NCBI GenBank assembly: GCA_021783235.1
Contig: JAJXUD010000049.1
Coordinates: 1-35,497 of the forward strand
DNA: 35,497 nucleotides
Direction of reading: 5' to 3'
Origin: Myxococcales bacterium
Lineage (GTDB): Bacteria; Myxococcota; Myxococcia; Myxococcales; JAKAPL01
The position numbers were made by a program, and so were the translations under genes. Positions 7,329-14,901 of the stretch are shown here, piece by piece (the stretch's first letter is position 1; each line of letters opens with the position of its first letter). The notes under the pieces were generated by a model. It made no database searches. It saw only the letters and a program-made list of their open reading frames with translations, and had not been told where the DNA came from.

Positions 7329-9376
7329 TGGCGAGTCACGGCAAGGATCTGTCGCTCTTCGACCCCGGGATCGCGCGGGCCGCTGCGATCGAGAGCCTCG
7401 AGCGGCTCGACCCGAGGGCGGTGGCTCGAAACCCGGTGATGCTCGTCGTCGAGGTCGGTAGCGCCTTGACGACGTTCCTCTGGATCCGCCAGCTCGTCGT
7501 CCATCCCCCCGGCGCGCCGCCGCCCTGGTTCGGTGGCCTCGTGAGCCTCTGGCTCTGGTTCACCGTGATCTTCGCGAACTTTGCCGAGGCGATGGCCGAG
7601 GGGCGCGGCAAGGCCCAGGCGAGCGCGCTGCGAAAGATGAGAAAGGAGGTCACGGCCCGCCGGCGGGTCGGCGATCGGGTCGAGGAGGTGTCAGCCTCGG
7701 CGCTCCGCAAGGGGGACGTCGTGCTGGTGGAGGCGGGGATGCTCGTCCCAGGCGACGGCGAGGTGATCGAAGGCGTCGCCTCGGTGGACGAGTCCGCCAT
7801 CACGGGAGAGTCGGCGCCGGTCATCCGGGAGTGCGGCGGCGACCGGTCGGCAGTGACGGGTGGCACCAAGGTGCTCTCCGACCGGATCGCCGTTCGAATC
7901 GGCGCGAACCCCGGCGAGTCATTCCTCGATCGGATGATCGCGCTCGTGGAGGGCGCGGCTCGTCAGAAGACTCCGAACGAGATCGCGCTCCACATCCTCC
8001 TCGTGGGCCTCACGATCGTCTTCCTCCTCGCCTGCGTGACCCTCGTCCCGCTCGCGATGCACCTGGGCGTCGCGCTCCCGGCCACCTCCGTGGTGGCGCT
8101 GCTCGTCTGCCTCATCCCCACCACCATTGGCGGGCTCCTCTCCGCCATCGGGATCGCGGGGATGGACCGGCTCCTACGCAAGAACGTCATCGCGACGAGC
8201 GGCCGAGCGGTAGAGGCGGCCGGCGACGTCGACACCTTGCTCCTCGACAAGACGGGAACCATCACGCTGGGAAACCGGATGGCCACCGCGCTCTTGCCGA
8301 TGCCGGGAGTGGATTCCGAGGCGCTCGCCGACGCGGCGCAGCTCGCGAGCCTCGCGGACGAAACCCCGGAGGGACGATCGGTCGTGGTCTTCGTGAAGGA
8401 GCGCTTCAGCCTCCGTGGCCGGGAGGTGGCGGCGATCGGGGCTGAGTTCGTCGCGTTCTCCGCGCAGACCCGCATGAGCGGCTGCGACCTCTCGGGCCGT
8501 TCGATTCGCAAGGGCGCCGTCGAGGCGGTGCGGAGCTGGGTCCGCTCGAACGGCGGCGAGGTGCCGGGCGAGCTCTCGGCGATCTCGGACCGGATCTCCG
8601 ACGCTGGAGGCACGCCACTGGCGGTCGCCGAGGAGCGGCGCGTCCTCGGGGTGATCCAGCTCGAGGACGTGGTGAAGGGTGGAATCCGCGATCGGTTCCA
8701 GCGCTTCCGCGCCATGGGAATCCGGACCGTCATGATCACGGGAGACAACCCGCGCACCGCCAAGGCGATCGCTCGCGAGGCTGGGGTCGACGACTTCCTC
8801 GCCGAGGCCACTCCGGAGGCGAAGCTTCGCCTCATCCGGGAGGAGCAGGCCAAGGGGAAGCTCGTCGCGATGACGGGCGACGGGACCAACGACGCCCCTG
8901 CGCTGGCGCAGGCGGACGTGGGGGTGGCGATGAACAGCGGGACTCAGGCCGCCAAGGAGGCCGGCAACATGGTCGACCTCGACTCGAACCCGACGAAGCT
9001 GCTCGAGGTGGTCGAGGTCGGAAAGCAGCTCCTGATGACGCGCGGCACGCTCACGACCTTCTCGATCGCGAACGACGTCGCGAAGTACTTCGCCATCCTA
9101 CCGGCGATGTTCTCGAGCGCTTTCCCGGAGATCGGGGCGCTGAACGTGATGCACCTCGCCTCGCCGTTCAGCGCCGTCCTCTCGGCGGTGATCTTCAACG
9201 CGCTCATCATCGTGCTCCTCATCCCGCTCGCGCTGCGCGGCGTCCGCTATCGCCCGCTCGGCGCCGCCGCGCTGTTCCGCCGCTCGATGCTCGTCTACGG
9301 CCTCGGTGGAATCGTCGCGCCCTTCCTCGGCATCAAGCTCATCGACCTCTGCCTCCAAGCCTTCGGGCTGGTATAG
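7328..9376 (+). CDS. kdpB: KdpB, P-type ATPase catalytic subunit
   Basis: A 682-residue P-type ATPase that energises K+ uptake. The phosphorylated Asp lies in LLDKTGTIT at residue 307, the same number as in E. coli KdpB. It also has the actuator-loop [21 protein letters not shown], and the hinge [20 protein letters not shown] followed by [19 protein letters not shown]. The ATG at 7328 uses the last base of the kdpA stop; an upstream extension of the open frame is rejected because it overlaps kdpA. All catalytic residues seem intact. Confidence 0.97.
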   Translation: MASHGKDLSLFDPGIARAAAIESLERLDPRAVARNPVMLVVEVGSALTTFLWIRQLVVHPPGAPPPWFGGLVSLWLWFTVIFANFAEAMAEGRGKAQASALRKMRKEVTARRRVGDRVEEVSASALRKGDVVLVEAGMLVPGDGEVIEGVASVDESAITGESAPVIRECGGDRSAVTGGTKVLSDRIAVRIGANPGESFLDRMIALVEGAARQKTPNEIALHILLVGLTIVFLLACVTLVPLAMHLGVALPATSVVALLVCLIPTTIGGLLSAIGIAGMDRLLRKNVIATSGRAVEAAGDVDTLLLDKTGTITLGNRMATALLPMPGVDSEALADAAQLASLADETPEGRSVVVFVKERFSLRGREVAAIGAEFVAFSAQTRMSGCDLSGRSIRKGAVEAVRSWVRSNGGEVPGELSAISDRISDAGGTPLAVAEERRVLGVIQLEDVVKGGIRDRFQRFRAMGIRTVMITGDNPRTAKAIAREAGVDDFLAEATPEAKLRLIREEQAKGKLVAMTGDGTNDAPALAQADVGVAMNSGTQAAKEAGNMVDLDSNPTKLLEVVEVGKQLLMTRGTLTTFSIANDVAKYFAILPAMFSSAFPEIGALNVMHLASPFSAVLSAVIFNALIIVLLIPLALRGVRYRPLGAAALFRRSMLVYGLGGIVAPFLGIKLIDLCLQAFGLV

Positions 9377-9383
9377 GAGCCCC

Positions 9384-9983
9384 GTGACGACGAACCTCCT
9401 CGTTGCGATCCGCGCGACGCTCGCGACCCTGCTCCTCACCGGCATCGTCTACCCGCTCTCCGTGACGGGCCTCGCCCAGCTGCTCTTCCCCTCGCGCGCG
9501 AACGGCAGCCTCGTGAAGGACGAGCGGGGTCGGACGGTGGGCTCCGAGCTCCTCGGGCAGCGCTTCGCCGCGCCCACCTATTTCCACTCGCGCCCGTCGG
9601 CGGCTGGCGAAGGAGGATGGGACGCCCTGGCCTCGGGTGGCTCGAACCTCGGGCCGACCTCGCGGCAGCTCCACGATCGGGCGGCGTCCGAGGTCGGTCG
9701 GCTCCTGGCCGAGGGAGGGGGCCCCGGCCCGGTGCCGGCCGATCTCGTGACCAGCTCCGGCAGCGGCCTCGACCCGGATCTCTCGGTCGAGGCCGTGGTC
9801 TTTCAGATCCCGCGCGTGGCCAAGGCACGCGGCGTCGCGCCCGAGCGGTTGAGGGTCGTCGTGGACGGGCAGATCGAGCCGCGGGAGCTCTGGGTTCTCG
9901 GCGAGAGGCGGGTGAACGTGCTCCTCTTGAACCTCGCGCTCGATCGCTGGTTCGGCGCCGGGTCGTCGCCGGGGTCGCCCTGA
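9384..9983 (+). CDS. kdpC: KdpC, accessory subunit of the potassium ATPase
   Basis: A 199-residue protein (E. coli 190) with one N-terminal membrane helix (LLVAIRATLATLLLTGIVYPLS) and a periplasmic domain. Family markers include LGQRFAAPTYFHSRPSA, VPADLVTSSGSGLDPDLS, then AVVFQIPRVAKARG. KdpC acts with KdpB, perhaps raising ATP affinity. The GTG start at 9384 follows a weak GGAG and is the only start giving the normal N-terminus. It lies seven bases after kdpB. Confidence 0.95.
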   Translation: MTTNLLVAIRATLATLLLTGIVYPLSVTGLAQLLFPSRANGSLVKDERGRTVGSELLGQRFAAPTYFHSRPSAAGEGGWDALASGGSNLGPTSRQLHDRAASEVGRLLAEGGGPGPVPADLVTSSGSGLDPDLSVEAVVFQIPRVAKARGVAPERLRVVVDGQIEPRELWVLGERRVNVLLLNLALDRWFGAGSSPGSP

Positions 9984-9986
9984 GCG

Positions 9987-11141
9987 ATGGTCGAGCCGAA
10001 GGCGCGTGCCGAGGACTTCCTCGAGCTGGTCCACCGCGCGCGCCGCGGCCGCCTCAAGCTCTACATCGGCTTCGCGGCGGGGGTCGGAAAGACCTACCGG
10101 ATGCTCGAAGAGGCGCACGCGTTGGAGAAGCGGGGCGTCGACATCGTCCTCGCCTACGTCGAGCCGCATGGGCGCGTCGAGACCGCCGCGCTGGTCGATG
10201 GACTCGAGCTGATTGCGCGCCGCTCGATCGAGTACCGCGGGGTGACGGTCGAGGAGATGGACCTCGACGCGGTGCTCGCCCGCAGGCCCGAGATCGCGGT
10301 CGTCGACGAGATCCCCCATACGAACGCCCCGGGCAGCCGGAACCGAAAGCGCTACCAGGACGTGCTCGAGATCCTCGAGGCCGGCATCAACGTCATCGGG
10401 GCGCTCAATATCCAGCACCTCGAGAGTCTCAAGGACGTGGTCGAGCGAGCGACCGGAGTCGGGATCCGCGAGACGGTCCCCGATCTGTTCCTCGAGAACG
10501 CCGATCAGGTCGTGAACCTAGACCTCTCCGTCGAGGATCTCCTCGATCGGCTGCGCGGCGGGAAGATTTACGCGCCGGAGAAGGTGCAGTGGGCGCTCGA
10601 GCACTTCTTCGAGGAGCCGCACCTCTCCGCGCTTCGCGAGCTCGCGCTGCGCGAGGTCGCCGAGAGCGTCGAGCGGACGAGCGAGGCCAAGGCGCGCTCC
10701 GGCGCGTCGGACGAGCGGGTGGCGAGGCCGGGCCGGGTCATGGTCTGCCTCTCCTCCTACCCGCCGCACGCCGCGACGCTCCTGCGGAAAGGCTCGCGCA
10801 TGGCCGGGCGACTGAGCTCCGACTGGTTCGTGGTCTACGTCGAGACGCCGCGGGAGGCGCCCCACCTCATCGACGCCGAGGCGCAGCGGCATCTGCTCGA
10901 CAACGTCGCGAAGGCCCGCGAACTCGGCGCCGAGGTGGTGCGGATCCAGGCGAAGGACCCGGTCGAGGGACTGGTGGACTTCGCCCGCTCGCACGGCGTC
11001 GGTCACATCATCATCGGCCGCTCGCATCAGCCCTGGTGGAAGCAGCTCCTCGGCCTCTCGACGCCGCTCCGGCTCGTCAGGGAGGCGTCCAGCTTCGACG
11101 TCCACATCGTCGCGTTCGACGAGGGGGAGGGGCGGTCATGA
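9987..11141 (+). CDS. kdpD: Short KdpD: N-terminal KdpD and universal-stress domains only
   Basis: A 384-residue protein equal to the cytoplasmic N-terminal half of KdpD. Residues 1-230 form the KdpD domain, with a Walker-A-like FAAGVGKTYRM (about 29-39) and AVVDEIPHTNAPGSRN (about 107-122). Residues 250-375 form a universal-stress/nucleotide-binding domain ending in VGHIIIGRSHQPWWKQLLG. The four membrane helices, GAF domain and histidine kinase core of full KdpD (about 895 residues in E. coli) are absent. The next gene, overlapping by ATGA, supplies a separate kinase. In E. coli this N-terminal region stabilises the KdpE-DNA complex and senses c-di-AMP or ATP in various species. Here it may act as a trans sensor for the kinase or for the transporter. 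Confidence 0.9.
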   Translation: MVEPKARAEDFLELVHRARRGRLKLYIGFAAGVGKTYRMLEEAHALEKRGVDIVLAYVEPHGRVETAALVDGLELIARRSIEYRGVTVEEMDLDAVLARRPEIAVVDEIPHTNAPGSRNRKRYQDVLEILEAGINVIGALNIQHLESLKDVVERATGVGIRETVPDLFLENADQVVNLDLSVEDLLDRLRGGKIYAPEKVQWALEHFFEEPHLSALRELALREVAESVERTSEAKARSGASDERVARPGRVMVCLSSYPPHAATLLRKGSRMAGRLSSDWFVVYVETPREAPHLIDAEAQRHLLDNVAKARELGAEVVRIQAKDPVEGLVDFARSHGVGHIIIGRSHQPWWKQLLGLSTPLRLVREASSFDVHIVAFDEGEGRS

Positions 11142-12961
11142 GGCTGCGGGGTAAGCTGCTCCTCGCCGAGGCGCCGATGGTCCTCGCGCTCGTGGCGATC
11201 GCGATCGCGGGAGCCATGCTCGTGTCTCGGCTGGGGCAAGGCGCAAACGCCATCCTCGAGGACAATTACCGGAGCGTCCTCGCGGCGCAGCGGATGGAGG
11301 CGGCCCTGGCCCGGCTCGACCGGGGCGCGCTCTTCGTGGTCGCTGGGGAGCGGGCGCGAGCCAAGGGGGAGATGGCCGGCCAGCGCCAGCGCTTCGAGGA
11401 GGAGCTGGAGGCCCAGGAAGAGAACATCACCGAACCGGGGGAGCGCGAGGCGACGGTGGCGCTCCGGGCGAGCTGGGCCGCCTTCGGGCGAGCGCTGGAC
11501 GGGCTCCTCTCCGAGGAGGAGCCCGGCCGCCTCGCGGCGAGCTATTTCGAGCGGCTCGAGCCGCGCCTCGATGGGACCGACCGCGCCGCCCAAGACGTCC
11601 TCGAAATCAACCAGGACGCGATGCTGAGGAAGAGCGACTTGGCCAGGAGGCTCGCGAACCGCTCGATCGGCTGGCTCACGGCCATCGCGCTCGCCGGGAG
11701 CCTGCTCTCGGTCTTCGCCTCGGCCGCTCTGACGGAGCGGGTCTTGAGGCCGCTGTCCGTGCTCGGGCAGGCAGCGCGGCGGATCGGGGAGGGGGACCTC
11801 GCCGCGCGGGCCGTGATCGAGGGTGAGGACGAGATTGCCCGGCTGGCCCGCGAGCTCAACACGATGGCAGAGCGGCTCCAGAAGTATCGGCAGAGCTCTC
11901 TCGGCGAGCTGCTCGAGGCGCAGAGAGCGTCCCAGGCCACGATCGACAGCCTCCCGGATCCGGTGCTCGTCGTCGGCCTGGGGGGCGAGCTGTTGCAGGC
12001 GAACCGGGCCGCCGGCGAGGCGCTGAAGGTCGATGTCGAGCGGGGCGGGATCGGGGTGCTCGATCCGGCCATTCGAGAGCTGGTCGAGAAGGCGATCCAG
12101 CACGTGGCGGCAGGGAGGGGAGCCTACGCGCCAGGGGTGGACCAGGCGGCGCGGCTCGTGACCTCGGAGGGAGAGCGCTACCTCCTGCCCCGCGCGAGTC
12201 CGGTCGAAGCGGACGAGGGCGGGATTTCGGCGACCACCGTCGTTCTTCAGGACGTGACGCGGCTCCTGCGCTTCGAGGAGCTGCGGAACGATCTCGTCGC
12301 CACCGTGGCGCACGAGCTCCGCACTCCGCTGACGTCGCTCCGGATGTCGGTCCACCTGCTCGTCGAACGGGTGGCCCCGGAGCTCGACGAGAAGCTCGCC
12401 GACCTCGTGTTCGCGGCGAGGGAGGACTGCGAGCGGCTGCAGTCGATCGTCGACGAGTTGCTCGATCTCTCGCGCATCCAGGCGGGCCGAATCGAGCTGC
12501 GCCGGAGCGCGGTCGCGGCGGAGGCGCTCGTGGATCGGGCCGCGGAGGCGGCGCGGGCGGCCGCCGCGGAGCGGAACATCCGGCTCGAGTCCGAGGCGCT
12601 TCCGGGGATCGGCGAGGCCTTCGTCGATCCGGAGCGGGTTCAGCTCGTCTTTTCGAACCTCATCGGCAATGCGCTCCGCGCCAGCTCCGAGGGAGGTGTG
12701 GTGACGGTGCGCGCGGTAGCGGCGCGCGACCGGGTTCGCTTCGAGGTGCAGGACGGCGGCCCCGGGGTCCCGCCGGAGTATCGACAGGCGATCTTCGAGA
12801 AGTACTTCCGGGTGCCGGGCGCGGCCTCGGGAAGCGCGGGACTCGGTCTGTTCATCTGCCGGGAGATCGTCCAGGCCCATGGGGGCGAGATCGGCGTCGA
12901 GAGCGAGCCGGGCAAGGGGAGTACGTTCTGGTTCGAGCTTCCGGCCGCCGCCGTGGAGTGA
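11138..12961 (+). CDS. KinB-like membrane histidine kinase of the kdp locus
   Basis: A 607-residue kinase with TM1 (about 12-30), a helical periplasmic domain with NYRSVLAAQRMEAALARLDR (about 43-62), TM2 (177-197), HAMP (198-252), PAS (263-375), HisKA with the phospho-acceptor His392 in TVAHELRTPLT, and a C-terminal ATPase domain with N box NLIGNA and GLGLFICREIV. The periplasmic four-helix style recalls KinB of Pseudomonas, whose partner AlgB is an NtrC-type regulator. The ATG overlaps the short kdpD stop. It ends four bases before the convergent EIIA gene. Its likely partner is the regulator at 13412-14797; this pairing rests on position and family precedent. Confidence 0.88.
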   Translation: MRLRGKLLLAEAPMVLALVAIAIAGAMLVSRLGQGANAILEDNYRSVLAAQRMEAALARLDRGALFVVAGERARAKGEMAGQRQRFEEELEAQEENITEPGEREATVALRASWAAFGRALDGLLSEEEPGRLAASYFERLEPRLDGTDRAAQDVLEINQDAMLRKSDLARRLANRSIGWLTAIALAGSLLSVFASAALTERVLRPLSVLGQAARRIGEGDLAARAVIEGEDEIARLARELNTMAERLQKYRQSSLGELLEAQRASQATIDSLPDPVLVVGLGGELLQANRAAGEALKVDVERGGIGVLDPAIRELVEKAIQHVAAGRGAYAPGVDQAARLVTSEGERYLLPRASPVEADEGGISATTVVLQDVTRLLRFEELRNDLVATVAHELRTPLTSLRMSVHLLVERVAPELDEKLADLVFAAREDCERLQSIVDELLDLSRIQAGRIELRRSAVAAEALVDRAAEAARAAAAERNIRLESEALPGIGEAFVDPERVQLVFSNLIGNALRASSEGGVVTVRAVAARDRVRFEVQDGGPGVPPEYRQAIFEKYFRVPGAASGSAGLGLFICREIVQAHGGEIGVESEPGKGSTFWFELPAAAVE

Positions 12962-12965
12962 TCCG

Positions 12966-13415
12966 TCAGCGCGCGGGAACGGCGTCGAGCAGCGCGTGGA
13001 CGTCCTCGGCGCTCTTCGCGGCGAGCAGCCGCCGCCGGGCCTCGGCGTCCGAGAGCTCCTGTCCCACCGCCGCGAGCGCCAGCAGGTGGCGGCCGCCCTG
13101 CACGGGGGAGATGAAGGCCACGAAGATGTGAACCGGCTCCCCGTCGGGTGAGTCGAACGGGATTCCTCCCTCCGAGAGCCCGAGGACTCCGACCGTTCGC
13201 GCCACAGCCAGCTTGGCATGAGGGACGGCGACGCCGTGTCCGAGCGCCGTCGAGCCGAGCTGCTCGCGCTCGATCAGCGCGGCCCGCACGAGGTCGGCCG
13301 AGAGGTCGACCTGCGCGGCGAGCAGCTCGGCGAGCTCGCCGATGGCGCCCTCCCGTTCCGTCGAGGAGAGCCGGAGGCGGATCCCGGACGCGGGGACGAG
13401 GTCGCCGAGCCTCAC
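12966..13415 (-). CDS. EIIA-Ntr (PtsN)-like phosphotransferase protein
   Basis: A 149-residue PTS EIIA domain of the fructose/nitrogen class. The active His66 lies in GHGVAVPHAKL, matching GNGIAIPHGKL of E. coli PtsN. The following TVGVLGLSEGGIPFDSPDG and VHIFVAFISPVQGGRHLLAL segments align well with PtsN. PtsN proteins carry phosphate from the NPr/PtsP chain and regulate other proteins by contact; in E. coli unphosphorylated PtsN binds KdpD and raises kdp expression. The GTG start overlaps the upstream regulator's stop by four bases. Its place beside a Kdp locus suggests a dedicated Kdp modulator. A longer upstream start is rejected because it runs into the regulator gene. Confidence 0.87.
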   Translation of the reverse strand: MRLGDLVPASGIRLRLSSTEREGAIGELAELLAAQVDLSADLVRAALIEREQLGSTALGHGVAVPHAKLAVARTVGVLGLSEGGIPFDSPDGEPVHIFVAFISPVQGGRHLLALAAVGQELSDAEARRRLLAAKSAEDVHALLDAVPAR

Positions 13416-14797
13416 GGTTCGCCTCCGCCCGGCGGCGCTTCGAGCCGCTTGCGTTTGCGCCAGAGAGTCGAGGCGTCGATCCCGAGCAGCCGCGCGGCGT
13501 CCTCGAGCGTCGGACTCCGCTGCAGCACCCGAAGGAGGTGCTCGCGCTCGATCTGCTCGAGGGTGAAGTTGCCGCCCAGCCGCGGCAGATCGACCGCCTG
13601 CGCGGCGATCCGATCGGGGAGCGCCTCCGGGATGATGGTGCCCGAAGGCCAGAGGATCGTCGCGCGCTCCATGGCGTTGCGCAGCTCGCGGACGTTTCCG
13701 GGCCACGGGTGGGCGAGCAGCGCCGCCTCGGCGGCCGCCGCGAGCTCGGGAGGGGGCCTCCCGGCCGCGCGGGCGAAGAAGGCGAGAAAGCCGCGCGCGA
13801 GGCGGGGGATGTCCGCGAGCCGCTCTCGGAGGGGGGGGACCCGCACTTCGATGACGTCGAGGCGGAAGAAGAGGTCCTCCCGGAACCGGCCGGCCTTCAC
13901 GTCGGCCTCGAGGTCGCGATTCGTGGCGGCGACGACACGCACGTCGGCGCGGCGGGTGCGGGTCTCGCCCACGCGTTCGAACTCTTTGTCCTGGAGGAAG
14001 CGCAGGAGCTTCGCCTGGAGGCCAGGTGAGATCTCGCCGATCTCGTCGAGGAAGAGCGTGCCCCCCTCGGCGGCCTCGACCCGGCCCGGCTGGTCCCGAA
14101 TCGCGCCGGTGAAGGCTCCCTTCGCGTGGCCGAAGAGCTCGCTCGCGAGCAGATCCTCCGAGAGCGTCGGGCAGTTCACCGTGACGAAGGGTCGATGGCG
14201 GCGAGGACTCTGGGCGTGCGCGGCCCGCGCCAGGAGCCCTTTGCCGGTGCCGCTCTCCCCCCGAAGAAGGATCGCCGCCTCGGAGGCCGCGGCGCGGGCG
14301 ACGACGTCGAGCGCCGTGCGCATGCGCGGAGCCTCCGTCGACAGATCGATGGCCGGGACCTCGCCGGCGAGTCGAGACTCGAGATCCGCGACCAGGCGGC
14401 TGGCCGCTCGGCGCTCTGCCTGCTTCGCGACGACGTGGCGGATCTGGTCGGGCGTGAACGGCTTCGGAAGGTAGTCGAACGCACCCCGCTTGATCGCCTC
14501 CACCGCGCTGTCGAAGGTCGCGTAGGCGGTGACGACCACCACCGACAGATCCGGGCGCGCGCTCAGCAGGCGCGGGAGGAGGTCGAGGCCGCTCTCGGCC
14601 CCGAGCCGGAGATCGACGAAAGCGAGGTCGAACGGGGTGCGCTCGAGCGCCTCGAGGGCAGCGCCCAGTCCCGGAACGGAGGTCACCCGGCAGCCTGCGC
14701 CGTCGAGGCAGACGGTCAGCGCCGTGCGGATGTTCTTCTCGTCGTCGACGACGAGGACGCGCAGCCCGCTCGAGGTCTCTGGCGCTTCCAGCGGCAC
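13412..14797 (-). CDS. NtrC-family sigma-54-dependent response regulator
   Basis: About 461 residues from the GTG at 14797: a receiver domain (phospho-acceptor Asp62 in FVDLRLG, acidic pair DD in LVVDDEKN), an AAA+ domain with GESGTGKG (180-187), the sigma-54 contact motif GAFTGA (227-232) and Walker B GGTLFLDEIG (245-254), then a Fis-type helix-turn-helix (about 425-455, LEDAARLLGIDASTLWRKRK). It should activate sigma-54 promoters when phosphorylated. A further in-frame TTG at 14833 would add 12 residues; it has a faint AAGG before it, so the start is uncertain. It is co-transcribed with the EIIA gene and converges on the kdp kinase. No KdpE (OmpR type) gene was seen. Confidence 0.92.
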   Translation of the reverse strand: MPLEAPETSSGLRVLVVDDEKNIRTALTVCLDGAGCRVTSVPGLGAALEALERTPFDLAFVDLRLGAESGLDLLPRLLSARPDLSVVVVTAYATFDSAVEAIKRGAFDYLPKPFTPDQIRHVVAKQAERRAASRLVADLESRLAGEVPAIDLSTEAPRMRTALDVVARAAASEAAILLRGESGTGKGLLARAAHAQSPRRHRPFVTVNCPTLSEDLLASELFGHAKGAFTGAIRDQPGRVEAAEGGTLFLDEIGEISPGLQAKLLRFLQDKEFERVGETRTRRADVRVVAATNRDLEADVKAGRFREDLFFRLDVIEVRVPPLRERLADIPRLARGFLAFFARAAGRPPPELAAAAEAALLAHPWPGNVRELRNAMERATILWPSGTIIPEALPDRIAAQAVDLPRLGGNFTLEQIEREHLLRVLQRSPTLEDAARLLGIDASTLWRKRKRLEAPPGGGEP

Positions 14798-14901
14798 GAC
14801 TTTAGGGATGCACCCTCGGCCCCTTTGGGTCAATCGCGACCTTTCGAGGCTGCCCGCCCGGCTACCCCGCGTCCGGGGGCTCTGTTAGCTTCTCGTCCCC
14901 T

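Noticed and set aside
9617-12961. A 1114-codon plus-strand frame that could be read as a fused full-length KdpD
   Set aside because: The upstream two thirds is an out-of-frame reading of kdpC and kdpD. The true short KdpD lies in another frame and ends at 11141; the kinase starts at 11138.
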